Shown: piece after piece, positions 8,725 through 17,090 of the stretch | Layout of the letters: each line of letters starts with the position of its first letter | Position numbering within the stretch: the stretch's first letter is position 1 | Source of the DNA: Sulfuricurvum sp. | GTDB taxonomy: Bacteria; Campylobacterota; Campylobacteria; Campylobacterales; Sulfurimonadaceae | DNA: 64,000 nt | Assembly (NCBI GenBank): GCA_030693335.1 | Contig: JAUYAU010000008.1 | Span: 48,967 to 112,966 of the forward strand | Direction: 5' to 3' | Program-made: the position numbers and the translations under genes | The notes under the pieces: generated by a model | What the model saw: only the letters and a program-made list of their open reading frames with translations | What the model was told of the DNA's origin: nothing | Database searches by the model: none

Positions 8725-9440
8725 TTAATCATGGTTTTAAACCAAAAAGAAAGATATTTCAAAGGATTAAAAAGAGAACAAGGGCGTTTAAGACCATCTC
8801 CTTTGATGCGGTAAATCAATCCGCCGATTCCATCCCATGAGGGATTAAGAGCATTTCCGATTCGAAAAACGTACGAATAATGCTCTTGCGCCAATGACAC
8901 AGCGGCATCATTGTATTTTCCAAAAGGGAGAACAAACGAATCAATGCGACATCCAAGTTTGTCTTCCAGCATCACTTTTGATCCAAAAATTTCTTTTTCC
9001 AGATCAACACCTTCTTGGGTCAAATTAACATGATTCATCGAATGGGATGCAATTTCAACATGACCGCTTTGTACCATTTCTCGCAGCTCTGCATAGGTGC
9101 AAAAAGGGGCGAAGGTTTGATAGTTTTCGTAAATATCCTGATGTTGTAAAGAAAGTCGTTTCACAGGATCAATATCCGTATTCTCGAGAATAAAAGCAGA
9201 TGGAACCGCTAAAAGTGCTTTCAGATTGTATTTTTTAAGCAAAGGAAAAACGTAGTAGTAAAAATCGTAATAGGCATCATCAAATGTTAGACAAATCGAA
9301 CTGCTCGTAATAGGCTCGCCCGGGAAAATAGTCGTATAGCGCTCACTGATAAGTTCCAGATGCGCCTTCATCATCACATCTGAATTTGAAAGAGGAAGGT
9401 CGTCACTGTTGACATGATGGTACATCACCACTGTTAGCAT
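8709..9440 (-). CDS. Polysaccharide deacetylase (NodB homology, CE4)
   Basis: 243 aa carbohydrate esterase 4-type protein that would remove N- or O-acetyl groups from a glycan. Motif 1 is TFDDAYYDF (about 50-60), with the catalytic Asp and first metal Asp, and motif 2 is HSMNH (about 135-139) with the zinc histidines. VVMYHHV at the N-terminus is typical of this branch. No signal peptide or membrane segment is evident, so it may act on a cytoplasmic lipid-linked intermediate. It is first in a minus-strand operon with the GT2 and GT4 genes. GAGGA precedes the ATG, and a TATAAT at 9469-9474 fits as its promoter. Confidence 0.83.
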   Translation of the reverse strand: MLTVVMYHHVNSDDLPLSNSDVMMKAHLELISERYTTIFPGEPITSSSICLTFDDAYYDFYYYVFPLLKKYNLKALLAVPSAFILENTDIDPVKRLSLQHQDIYENYQTFAPFCTYAELREMVQSGHVEIASHSMNHVNLTQEGVDLEKEIFGSKVMLEDKLGCRIDSFVLPFGKYNDAAVSLAQEHYSYVFRIGNALNPSWDGIGGLIYRIKGDGLKRPCSLFNPLKYLSFWFKTMIKWIKS

Positions 9441-9468
9441 ATACTCAATCCTCTCTCGCCTTTCAGGA

Positions 9469-9474
9469 ATTATA
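9469..9474 (-). promoter_or_regulatory. -10 box for the deacetylase-GT2-GT4 operon
   Basis: TATAAT on the minus strand, predicting a start of transcription about 22 nt before the ATG at 9440. In the same divergent gap TATCAT at 9478-9483 could serve the plus-strand kinase gene. Confidence 0.5.
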
Positions 9475-9512
9475 AAGTATCATACCATACCCTCACTTAC
9501 TCAAAGGTTACC

Positions 9513-10280
9513 ATGAGCGTTCTGTGCGAATACCCATCTTATTATCAATCTCTCAAGCCCTCTTTCGAGTCGATACGAAAGATTTTTGCAGGAGACGATC
9601 ACAGTATCCATAAAGCCCGAAATGAACTCAAAATCATTGAACTTGACGGCATTAAAACTGTCGTCAAATCCTTCAAAGTACCTCATTTGCTTAACCGTAT
9701 CGTCTATACCTATTTTCGCAAGAGTAAAGCGTACAAATCCTATCACAATGCCCTGCATCTGAAAGAGCTTGGAATTTCAACTCCAAAGCCCATTGCTTTG
9801 ATCGAATTTTATGAATCGGGTCTGCTGGGAGAGAGTTTTTTTATTGCTGAGTATTTTGAATACGACTTTACCATTCGCACTCCCCTGCTCGAACCGCTGG
9901 AAGATAGAGAAGCTATTTTCAAAGCCTTTGCGGCTTATACCTACGGTCTGCACCAAAAAGGAGTATGGCATCTGGACTATTCGCCTGGAAATATTCTCAT
10001 CAAACGAACTTCACCAGGATATCAATTCTGTATTGTCGATATCAACCGCATGGAATTTCGTCCTATTACGCCTTTGGAAGGGTGTGAAAACTTTAACAAA
10101 CTCTGGGCCAGTGATGAGGAATTAGAAATTATGGGTCGTGAATACGCGCGTCTAAGCGGATTTAATGTGGCTGTAACCATCGCAGAGATGAAAAAGCATA
10201 ATGATGCCAACAAGAGCATCAAAAACTTTAAAAAGAGGCTCAAAAACCTTTTAAAAGGAAACTTTTCAACTCCCGTTTGA
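9513..10280 (+). CDS. Lipopolysaccharide (Kdo/heptose) kinase-like protein
   Basis: 255 aa protein of the LPS kinase superfamily (WaaP/KdkA/InaA), expected to phosphorylate Kdo or heptose in the inner core with ATP at the membrane surface. The protein-kinase-like catalytic loop is HLDYSPGNILIK (D155, N160), followed by a metal-binding segment IVDINRMEF (D176). KTVVKSFK near residues 48-55 carries the likely ATP-binding lysine. AAAGG precedes the ATG. Its 3' end overlaps the convergent GT9 gene by 41 bp. Which sugar is phosphorylated is not clear from sequence. Confidence 0.8.
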   Translation: MSVLCEYPSYYQSLKPSFESIRKIFAGDDHSIHKARNELKIIELDGIKTVVKSFKVPHLLNRIVYTYFRKSKAYKSYHNALHLKELGISTPKPIALIEFYESGLLGESFFIAEYFEYDFTIRTPLLEPLEDREAIFKAFAAYTYGLHQKGVWHLDYSPGNILIKRTSPGYQFCIVDINRMEFRPITPLEGCENFNKLWASDEELEIMGREYARLSGFNVAVTIAEMKKHNDANKSIKNFKKRLKNLLKGNFSTPV

Positions 10281-11211
10281 CTTTCTCAAACATCTCTGCG
10301 CGTCCTATAGGATCAAAAGGGATCATAAAATGATGCTGGCGGGTCTCTTCCCCAATGCTTTTCCACCGTGCCGCGGAGGCAAATTTTGAATCTCCAAAGA
10401 ATGTAAACGTCTCACATCCACTCGCACTGGCCAAATGGTACGTCCCCGTCGAGGTACTCACAAAAAGTTTAAATCTGCTCAGCAATGCGGCAAAATTTAC
10501 AACGCTCCCCTGCGATCGGTATAAAGCTACTCGACTCACTCCTAAAAGGCTCTTTGCCTCATTATAAAGCTTTTCCTCATCAGGTCCAAAGGTCATCACA
10601 ACATCAATAGCTTCATTCTCTGTTGCAATCGATACCAACTGCATGTATTCACTAAGCGTCCAGTTCGCATCCGATGATCCCCCGAATCCCGGATGAAAAG
10701 CCACCACCGGTTTCGTAACCCCATACTCAGCACAAAAGTTTTGAAAAGTTTCATCCGAAAAGTTTAAAAGAGGTTTGGGGAAATCAAGCGAAATATCCCC
10801 GAACAGCGCTTTAGTCAACTGAAGATTGTATTCAAACTCCGCCATCTCCACCCGACTGCGACGTTGCTTGATACGGTGATTGTAAAAAATCTGTGCAATT
10901 TTAGTAGCAGGAGCGATACGAACGGGAATACGGGCTATCCACTGCGCCAATGCAACGCGCGTGTTTGAAAAGAGGGTGATCGATGCATCAATATTGGCTT
11001 TTTTAATCTCAAATGCGAGCTCTAGAATATCTTTTCCCTCATCCACAATCACTTCATCGATAAAATCACACGACTGGGCCAGCTTGCGATTCAGCGGTGC
11101 TACGAGAGCGATAATGTGATTGCTTGGGTTATGATGTTTCAACACATAAAAAGTAGGCAGCGCCGTGATAAAATCACCCAGTTTGTCATTTCGTACTACG
11201 AGTATATTCAT
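10240..11211 (-). CDS. GT9 family glycosyltransferase (heptosyltransferase-like)
   Basis: ADP-heptose:LPS heptosyltransferase family member, 323 aa from the ATG at 11211. MNILVVRNDKLGDFITALPTFYVLKH is the classic N-terminus of the family, so a longer frame starting at 11292 is rejected; that extension would also run past the start of the divergent gene at 11266. FHPGFGGSSDANW (about 195-210) and VSTSTGTYHLASASG (about 260-275) are the ADP-heptose-binding regions of the C-terminal half. Weak ribosome site (CAGGGG). Together with waaF it provides two GT9 enzymes in this locus. The 3' end overlaps the Kdo-kinase-like gene by 41 bp. Confidence 0.82.
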   Translation of the reverse strand: MNILVVRNDKLGDFITALPTFYVLKHHNPSNHIIALVAPLNRKLAQSCDFIDEVIVDEGKDILELAFEIKKANIDASITLFSNTRVALAQWIARIPVRIAPATKIAQIFYNHRIKQRRSRVEMAEFEYNLQLTKALFGDISLDFPKPLLNFSDETFQNFCAEYGVTKPVVAFHPGFGGSSDANWTLSEYMQLVSIATENEAIDVVMTFGPDEEKLYNEAKSLLGVSRVALYRSQGSVVNFAALLSRFKLFVSTSTGTYHLASASGCETFTFFGDSKFASAARWKSIGEETRQHHFMIPFDPIGRAEMFEKVKRELKSFLLKGF

Positions 11212-11253
11212 TACCAGCCCCTGCTTTAATGAGGTAATTTTACCCAATAACGC

Positions 11254-11259
11254 TATAAT
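11254..11259 (+). promoter_or_regulatory. -10 box ending 6 nt before the ATG (leaderless type)
   Basis: TATAAT preceded by CGC. The start codon is at 11266, exactly where transcription should begin, and no Shine-Dalgarno sequence is present. Confidence 0.6.
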
Positions 11260-11265
11260 CTCACC

Positions 11266-12435
11266 ATGAAAGAACCGTTTTCTTGGGATCACTATTCCGA
11301 TCAGCCTAGCATTATCCGTGATAAGAGACTCAAACGCAAAATGCGCCGCAGTGCCCTACCCTCACTTATCAAAACTTTTTTAATTGCACTGCTTGTTTTA
11401 CCCATCGCTTTTATCGTCACTTTCTTTCTTCCGCGCAAAAAAATAACGGGTGGAGAATTTTTCGGGATGGGAGTCAATCTCAATAACAGCCCATCCATCG
11501 CTTTGGAGATGATTCATGAGCTGGGTGTGAAAAAACTTCTCATTCGCATTCCGCTTTGGGAGATGGATCGTTTGGATGACTACATTGCATTTATCAAATC
11601 GTTCAAAGATTATCACATCACCGTTGCCCTCCTGCAAGATCGTGTTCATATCAGCAATCACACGCTCACCAAAAGACATCTGACCCAAATTTTCACATCC
11701 TTTGAGGGAATTTGTAATACCTACGTTATCGGCTCCACGATCAACCGTGCCAAATGGGGCTTTTTCAGTGTCAATGAATATCTAGAATTTTATGCCGTTG
11801 CCTATGCTTTGAAAAAAGAGTCCTTCCCTAATCTCAAATTCATCGGTTCCAATGTGATCGACTTTGAACTGCACTTTACCACCCATACTCTTTTTAATCT
11901 CAAAGATATCTATTTTGATGCTCTGGGGACGCTTTTGTATGTTGACAGGCGGGGTGCTCCTGAAAACAGCCAAATGGGATTTAATCTCATGGGAAAAATC
12001 AATCTGATCGATGCATTGATGCGTTTGAGTTTTAAAACGGCTAACGAGCTCATCATCACCGAAACCAATTGGCCGATCAAAAATACGGCTCCCTATGCTC
12101 CTACCAGCGAGCATGAGTGCGTTAGCGAAGAAGATTACTCCGCTTTCATGGTCCGTTATCACTTGCTGGCCTTTGCCACCCAAAAAGTAGCGTGCGTTTA
12201 CTGGCATCAGCTTATTGCACCTGGATACGGACTCATTGATAACCGCGAAGGGACTATGCGAAAACGCAGTGCTTTTTACGCGTATCAAACCATGCTTTCT
12301 CATCTTTGTGATGCTCAATTTAGCAGTTACCAAGAAAGTAAAAATGGCCATACCTTAGTCTGTTCTACTCCAAGAGGAACGTTGCATATTAACTGGACTC
12401 TTACCTCAACCCCGATCTATACCTACAAGGCCTAA
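11266..12435 (+). CDS. Membrane-anchored glycoside-hydrolase-like protein of unknown function
   Basis: 389 aa. A basic N-terminus (about 17-29, RDKRLKRKMRRSA) and one hydrophobic segment (about 31-55) suggest an inner-membrane anchor with the rest in the periplasm. The remainder looks like a TIM-barrel glycosidase: GMGVNLNNSPSIALEMIHELGVKKLLIRIPLWEMD early, then LIITETNWP with a candidate nucleophile E266, and YWHQLIAPGYGLID near the end. No family is certain; clan GH-A enzymes are the nearest match by eye. It lies two bases before waaF and reads into it, so a role in LPS or O-antigen processing is plausible but inferred. The mRNA is predicted to be leaderless. Confidence 0.7.
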   Translation: MKEPFSWDHYSDQPSIIRDKRLKRKMRRSALPSLIKTFLIALLVLPIAFIVTFFLPRKKITGGEFFGMGVNLNNSPSIALEMIHELGVKKLLIRIPLWEMDRLDDYIAFIKSFKDYHITVALLQDRVHISNHTLTKRHLTQIFTSFEGICNTYVIGSTINRAKWGFFSVNEYLEFYAVAYALKKESFPNLKFIGSNVIDFELHFTTHTLFNLKDIYFDALGTLLYVDRRGAPENSQMGFNLMGKINLIDALMRLSFKTANELIITETNWPIKNTAPYAPTSEHECVSEEDYSAFMVRYHLLAFATQKVACVYWHQLIAPGYGLIDNREGTMRKRSAFYAYQTMLSHLCDAQFSSYQESKNGHTLVCSTPRGTLHINWTLTSTPIYTYKA

Positions 12436-12436
12436 T

Positions 12437-13396
12437 ATGACTATTTTGATTATCCTTCCCAATTGGCTGGGTGATGCGGTAATGGCCACTCCCGCCATCG
12501 AGGCACTTTGTATCGCTTATCCAAACGCCAAGCTCACACTGGTGGGTTCCTATGTCAGCATTGAAACGCTCAAGCATCATCCCCAATGCATACGTTCCTA
12601 CGTCGATGAAACAAAAAAAAGCGGTAACCGCTTTCTAAATACCTACCGTTTTGCCAAAGAGCTGGGGGTTCATGATATGGCGATTACTTTTCGTAACCAG
12701 CTTCACTCCTCACTTTTGCTTTTTTTCAGCGGTACGGCTGTAACGGCTGGGCGCAAGAGCTGGCATTCGGCAGCTTTGCTCACCCATTCAATTAGACCTT
12801 CACACCCTTCCCATTTGGTTGAACAATACCGTGATATCACACAAGCCTTAAGTGAGCAGCCGCTTACTATCGGCAAGCTCCAGATTCACATCCCCGCACA
12901 TCATTATGAGCGTCCCACTTTAGGAATCAATCCCGGAGCAACCTATGGCAGTGCCAAACGATGGTATCCTGAAAAATTTGCACAAGTAGCTCATGCCTTT
13001 TCCTCTGCGTATGATATTGTTATTTTTGGCGGTCCCGGTGAAGTGGAGATGGCAAACGATATCGAATCACAGCTAAAAGGGATAACGGTTTCAAATATGG
13101 CAGGAAAAACGTCGCTGGAAGAACTGTGTGCGAGGATTGGAGGATTGGATATTTTCATCACCAACGACAGCGGTCCGATGCACGTTGCCGCGGCGTATCA
13201 AGTACCCACAGTCGCTATCTTTGGTCCGACGCGTCATTTAGAAACGTCACAGTGGATGAATGAAAAAAGCAGGATTGTGCGACACGATATGGAATGCGCA
13301 CCATGCATGAAGCGCGAATGCCCACTGGGACATCATGAATGCATGACAAGTATCACCTCGAATGAGGTGATTGAAGCCGTTAGAAGTCTAATCTAA
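12437..13396 (+). CDS. waaF: Lipopolysaccharide heptosyltransferase II
   Basis: GT9 enzyme, 319 aa, that adds the second L,D-heptose to the inner core from ADP-heptose. The N-terminus is ILIILPNWLGDAVMATPAIEAL, typical of WaaF; GINPGATYGSAKRWYPEKFA (about 160-180) and FITNDSGPMHVAAAYQVPTVAIFGPT (about 240-265) are the donor-binding motifs. Cysteines near the end (CAPCMKRECPLGHHECM) are common in this family. It starts one base after the stop of the glycosidase-like gene and its last codons overlap the convergent YfaZ-like gene by 17 bp. Confidence 0.92.
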   Translation: MTILIILPNWLGDAVMATPAIEALCIAYPNAKLTLVGSYVSIETLKHHPQCIRSYVDETKKSGNRFLNTYRFAKELGVHDMAITFRNQLHSSLLLFFSGTAVTAGRKSWHSAALLTHSIRPSHPSHLVEQYRDITQALSEQPLTIGKLQIHIPAHHYERPTLGINPGATYGSAKRWYPEKFAQVAHAFSSAYDIVIFGGPGEVEMANDIESQLKGITVSNMAGKTSLEELCARIGGLDIFITNDSGPMHVAAAYQVPTVAIFGPTRHLETSQWMNEKSRIVRHDMECAPCMKRECPLGHHECMTSITSNEVIEAVRSLI

Positions 13397-13964
13397 GACC
13401 GAAATAAAAGGCATCGTTGTAAGTCACGCTACGATTTTTTAAATCCGTATCGATTTTACGATACCCCACTTCAACACGTGCATTATCAATAGGTTGGGCA
13501 TCTATATGAATGCGGGTTTCAAGATAATCGTCTCCATCTCTAAAGCAAAGAGCCGAAGGGGCATAATACAATGAACCCCCTAGATAAAAAGCAATCGGCG
13601 AGTTAAGGGGTAGTTGCAACTCTGCTTCAATACCCAAAGGAATAGCGGCAAACCCTCTGCCATCAATCTTGGTGTGTTCCCCTTTGATACCCAAACCTAC
13701 TTTTAACCCTCGAACTCCCCTGACATCATTTTGTACCATAAAAGAGACTTCCATCAACGGATTAATACCCGTAATGGTTTGGCTGTTATTATTATCACCG
13801 TTTAAAAAACGCGCCCCCATGTAGGTATGCTCCATATCCCCCATACGCCCCATATCCAGTCGTATTTGCCCTTCCACTTCTTTGTCATTTACATTGACTT
13901 GGACTTGATGTGCCGCAAACGCTGCAGTGGTCATTAAAACACTTAATAAGAGTTTTTTTAACAT
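13380..13964 (-). CDS. YfaZ-like outer-membrane beta-barrel protein
   Basis: 194 aa with a Sec signal peptide (MLKKLLLSVLMTTAAFAA, cleavage after about residue 18). The rest has alternating polar/hydrophobic strands and ends in a terminal aromatic residue (FGLRLDF), as outer-membrane barrels do. The strand pattern (EVSFMVQNDV, LKVGLGIKGEH, IAFYLGGSLYYAP, VEVGYRKIDTD) suggests the YfaZ family, whose function is unknown. It overlaps hldE by 7 bp and is probably in the hldD-hldE operon. Position within the LPS genes suggests an envelope role, without proof. Confidence 0.72.
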   Translation of the reverse strand: MLKKLLLSVLMTTAAFAAHQVQVNVNDKEVEGQIRLDMGRMGDMEHTYMGARFLNGDNNNSQTITGINPLMEVSFMVQNDVRGVRGLKVGLGIKGEHTKIDGRGFAAIPLGIEAELQLPLNSPIAFYLGGSLYYAPSALCFRDGDDYLETRIHIDAQPIDNARVEVGYRKIDTDLKNRSVTYNDAFYFGLRLDF

Positions 13965-15391
13965 GTTGTTCCTTTATTAATACGTGATATTGTGGCTGTT
14001 GTACTTTTCCCGTCTACAAATTGTACCAAACGCAATTCCCCTGAGAACTCAGCACCCACAACGGTTTTTCCCTCATAGTCTCCACCCTTGACCAAAATAT
14101 CAGGAGCAATACTTTTGATCAGTTCATACGGCGTTTCATCGCTAAACATCACCACATAATCGACCGATTCAAGCGCCGCTAAAATGTAGGCACGATCTTC
14201 TTGAAGATTTACAGGCCGGGTTGGACCCTTGAGCTCTCTCACGGAGCTGTCAGAATTAAGTCCTACAATCAAAACATCCCCATAGCTTTTGGCCTCTTGA
14301 AGGTATTTGACGTGTCCGACATGAAGAATATCAAAACAGCCGTTGGTAAATACGACCCGTTTCCCCTCACGCTTTAATCGCTGTACAATCGCTGCAATTT
14401 CCTCTTGCGATTTGATATGTGTATCGGAACTGCTTTGGTGCAAGCTCGATTCATACGCCTCAATCTCATCCAAGGTTACTGTCGCCGATCCGATTTTACC
14501 CACAACCACTGCCGCCGCATGATTCGCAAACGGTGCCGCTTCATCGATAGAGAGTCCGCAAGATAACGCAAATGAAAGTGATGCAATCACAGTATCTCCG
14601 GCACCCGTTACATCAAATACCTCTTTAGCAACGGTAGGATATCGGCGCATGGCATCATCATATATGGCAATACCGTCCTCCGAAAGAGTAATCATCGAGC
14701 ATTGAAGATCACACGTTTCTTTGAGTAACAACAGTGCCTCACGCAACGAAGTATCGTCTTTAATGATAATCCCTGTAGCTTCGGATGCCTCTTTTTTATT
14801 CGGGGTGAGCAAATACGCACCGCTGTATTTACGATAATCTTTTCCCTTTGGGTCTACCAGAACTTTTTTACCCTTAGCCTTCGCGTGAGCGATAACTCCT
14901 TGAGCAATCGCATCGCTAATCACCCCTTTTCCATAATCGGATAAAATGACCATATCGCACCCATCGACAATCTGGCTAACGTAATCAATAAGCTTATCTG
15001 CACTCACCTGTCCGATAGGCTCTTTTGACTCTTTGTCATAACGAAGAATTTGTTGATTGGAGGCAATAATACGGCTTTTTTTGGACGTTTTTCGCCCTGC
15101 TTGAATAATCAATCCCTCACACGACGCTCCCAAAGACAAAAGCATCTCTTTGAGTTCAATCCCATTGTCATCATCACCAATTACCCCTGCTACACTAACA
15201 CGCGCACCCAAAGCCACTAGATTATTGATAACATTCCCCGCACCACCAAGCACCGTCGTTTCACGTGCGATGTCAACTACTTGTACCGGCGCTTCGGGGG
15301 AGATACGTTCACAGCCTCCCCACAGATAATGGTCAATCATCAAATCACCGATAACGAGGATATGAGGCTGTGTCTCTTTGAGACAGTTCAT
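13958..15391 (-). CDS. hldE: Bifunctional heptose 7-phosphate kinase / heptose 1-phosphate adenylyltransferase
   Basis: 477 aa cytoplasmic enzyme with two steps of ADP-heptose synthesis. The N-terminal ribokinase/PfkB domain (about 1-315) shows VIGDLMIDHYLWG, VVLGGAGNV-type glycines and the anion-hole motif FDVTGAGDTVIA. The C-terminal nucleotidyltransferase domain (about 340-477) shows VFTNGCFDILHVGHVKYL with the HxGH motif and LNSDSSVRELKGPTRP. It overlaps hldD by 4 bp (ATGA). With gmhA, gmhB and hldD in the window, the whole pathway from sedoheptulose 7-phosphate is encoded here. Confidence 0.96.
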   Translation of the reverse strand: MNCLKETQPHILVIGDLMIDHYLWGGCERISPEAPVQVVDIARETTVLGGAGNVINNLVALGARVSVAGVIGDDDNGIELKEMLLSLGASCEGLIIQAGRKTSKKSRIIASNQQILRYDKESKEPIGQVSADKLIDYVSQIVDGCDMVILSDYGKGVISDAIAQGVIAHAKAKGKKVLVDPKGKDYRKYSGAYLLTPNKKEASEATGIIIKDDTSLREALLLLKETCDLQCSMITLSEDGIAIYDDAMRRYPTVAKEVFDVTGAGDTVIASLSFALSCGLSIDEAAPFANHAAAVVVGKIGSATVTLDEIEAYESSLHQSSSDTHIKSQEEIAAIVQRLKREGKRVVFTNGCFDILHVGHVKYLQEAKSYGDVLIVGLNSDSSVRELKGPTRPVNLQEDRAYILAALESVDYVVMFSDETPYELIKSIAPDILVKGGDYEGKTVVGAEFSGELRLVQFVDGKSTTATISRINKGTTC

Positions 15392-16398
15392 GAAAGTTCC
15401 TCTTCAAAAAGGCGTTTAATCTCAGGAGCATACGCTCTTATGCCATCTTCGAATTCAAATCGAGGTGCATAGCCTAATACCTCTGTGGTGCTTTGGATAT
15501 CGGCTTCGGTGTGGAACTGATACCGTCCGATGTACGGATTAGGGATATATTCGCATGGGTATGCAGTTCCCAATTCATGCTGCAAAATATCGACCATCGA
15601 TTGAAATGATCGTGCTTTACCCGTTCCGACATTAAATACTCCCGACTCTTTAGGATGCATCGCCAAAACATTGGCTTGGACGATATCTTCTATGTAAATA
15701 AAGTCACGCAAGATTTTGTCCGAATTTTCAAACAGCTTCGGATTCTTACCGCTAAGCAGCTGATGACCAAACTGCACCACCATCGAGGCTGTTTTGTTTT
15801 TGAAAAACTCATGCGGTCCATACACATTAAAATAGCGCAAACCCACAATCGAAATGTTTTTAAACTTTTGCGCATAGTCACGTGCCAAATGATCCATCAT
15901 CAGCTTTGAAAATCCATACACATTTTGAGGAGCTTCACGTCCGACTCTTTGCGGAGATGGCGCATCACCATACGTGGCACCCGAAGAAGCATAAATCATG
16001 TTTGCACCGTGCGCTACTGCCATGTCCAACAAATCTTTAAAAGCATTCACATTGGTTTGAATCATGAGGCCTTGTTCCAGCGCTGTCGTATCTGAAATCG
16101 CCGCTTCGTGAAAAATATAATCAAATTTATACCCGGAAGCAAGTTTTGCAAGAAGTACTTGATCGTTGATGTCACCGCTGATCACTTCGCCAGTAAAGCC
16201 GATCAGATTTTTAAAATGCCCAAAACTTTTGAGATTACCGTTGGAGAGGGTTAGATTGGAACGGAAGAGATCTAAAACGACTACTTTTGCCTGCGGGTAA
16301 TGCTCTTCAAAATAAAAAGCGAGATTCGAACCGATAAAACCGGCTCCTCCCGTTATCAAAATGGTTTTGCTATTCAAATCAATATCACTGTAGCGCAT
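15388..16398 (-). CDS. hldD: ADP-L-glycero-D-manno-heptose 6-epimerase
   Basis: Last step of ADP-heptose synthesis, converting the D,D to the L,D form. 336 aa extended SDR enzyme. The NADP-binding motif is GGAGFIGSN (about 17-25), with YASSGATYGD carrying the catalytic Ser/Thr region and YGFSKLMMD the Tyr-Lys pair. GLRYFNVYGPHEFFKNKTASMVVQF matches HldD and not GalE. GAGGA lies 6 nt before the ATG. A TACAAT at 16428-16433 (minus) in the divergent gap with the cytochrome gene is a likely -10. The stop overlaps the hldE start. Confidence 0.95.
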   Translation of the reverse strand: MRYSDIDLNSKTILITGGAGFIGSNLAFYFEEHYPQAKVVVLDLFRSNLTLSNGNLKSFGHFKNLIGFTGEVISGDINDQVLLAKLASGYKFDYIFHEAAISDTTALEQGLMIQTNVNAFKDLLDMAVAHGANMIYASSGATYGDAPSPQRVGREAPQNVYGFSKLMMDHLARDYAQKFKNISIVGLRYFNVYGPHEFFKNKTASMVVQFGHQLLSGKNPKLFENSDKILRDFIYIEDIVQANVLAMHPKESGVFNVGTGKARSFQSMVDILQHELGTAYPCEYIPNPYIGRYQFHTEADIQSTTEVLGYAPRFEFEDGIRAYAPEIKRLFEEELS

Positions 16399-16427
16399 AA
16401 ATTATCCTCATGGTTCTTTAAAAGATT

Positions 16428-16433
16428 ATTGTA
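16428..16433 (-). promoter_or_regulatory. -10 box for hldD-hldE
   Basis: TACAAT on the minus strand, about 30 bp before the hldD ATG, in the gap divergent from the cytochrome c553 gene. Confidence 0.45.
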
Positions 16434-16487
16434 CCGAAGCTTCCATTAAAACATAAAATCGTTAGACTACTTTAAGATAGTTGGGAA

Positions 16488-16493
16488 TATAAT
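16488..16493 (+). promoter_or_regulatory. -10 box for cytochrome c553 gene
   Basis: TATAAT with no convincing -35 box. GGAGAAA follows as ribosome site before the ATG at 16523. Confidence 0.5.
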
Positions 16494-16522
16494 GGCGATA
16501 AATTTTTTAATGGAGAAACAAA

Positions 16523-16819
16523 ATGAAAAAAATTGCTCTTGCAATGTTATTCGCTGGTGTATCAATGATGGCTTCTGACGGAAAAGCTCTTTCTGCTAAA
16601 TGTGTAGCTTGTCACGGTGCTTCTTTCGAAAAAGTAGCTCTTGGTAAGTCTGCGGTTGTAAAAGGTCAATCAGCTGCTGCTATTGAAAAAGCTCTTCAAG
16701 GCTACAAAGATGGTACATTGAACAAAGCTGGAATGGGTGCCTTGATGAAAGGTCAAGTTGCTACTATGTCTGACGCTGATATCAAAGCTATCGCTTCTTA
16801 CGCAGCAGGAATTAAGTAA
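16523..16819 (+). CDS. Periplasmic class I cytochrome c (c553 family)
   Basis: 98 aa with a cleavable Sec signal (about 1-17, ending MMAS) and one haem c site CVACH (about 27-31). The distal methionine is likely in GMGALMKGQ (about 73-81). The small size and lysine-rich surface fit the electron shuttle between the bc1 complex and cbb3 oxidase in Campylobacterota. Its neighbours ccoS and ccoI serve cbb3 oxidase assembly. The same placement beside heptose genes is seen in C. jejuni (Cj1153). A strong hairpin follows the stop. Confidence 0.93.
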   Translation: MKKIALAMLFAGVSMMASDGKALSAKCVACHGASFEKVALGKSAVVKGQSAAAIEKALQGYKDGTLNKAGMGALMKGQVATMSDADIKAIASYAAGIK

Positions 16820-16825
16820 TTCTGC

Positions 16826-16849
16826 TTCTCATCGCTTAGGCGATGAGAA
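16826..16849. terminator. Terminator hairpin between convergent c553 and ccoS
   Basis: Perfect 10-bp stem (TTCTCATCGC/GCGATGAGAA) with TTAG loop, followed on the plus strand by a T-rich stretch. It can serve both convergent genes. Confidence 0.72.
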
Positions 16850-16862
16850 CGTCTTCTCTTTA

Positions 16863-17081
16863 TTACTCTGGTCTATATTCTTTTTTTCTTAGCGCTTCTT
16901 TTTTCTTTTGTTGCAAAGCCGCATCGTTTAACTCTTTTTCATCATCAAACTGAACCTGATTCATCATCCGTTTTTCATCATCAAATTGACCACTCTTAAT
17001 TCCCCATAAAAATGCAATCAAGGCAATCCCTCCCAAAAAGAGAGACGCTCCAAGCATCATCGCTACTACCCAACTGTCCAT
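16863..17081 (-). CDS. ccoS: cbb3-type cytochrome oxidase maturation protein CcoS
   Basis: 72 aa protein with a single N-terminal membrane segment (about 4-26, VVAMMLGASLFLGGIALIAFLWG) and the family pattern W..KSGQFDD. CcoS is needed for insertion of haem b and copper into the catalytic subunit of cbb3 oxidase. The C-terminal half is charged and repeats FDDEK twice (about 33-37 and 45-49). GGAGG precedes the ATG. It lies 9 bp after ccoI on the same strand, the usual ccoI-ccoS order. Confidence 0.9.
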   Translation of the reverse strand: MDSWVVAMMLGASLFLGGIALIAFLWGIKSGQFDDEKRMMNQVQFDDEKELNDAALQQKKKEALRKKEYRPE

Positions 17082-17090
17082 AAGAACCTC

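Noticed and set aside
11212..11292. Longer GT9 start at 11292
   Set aside because: The family N-terminus begins at MNILVVRNDKLGD; the extra residues would overlap the divergent gene at 11266.
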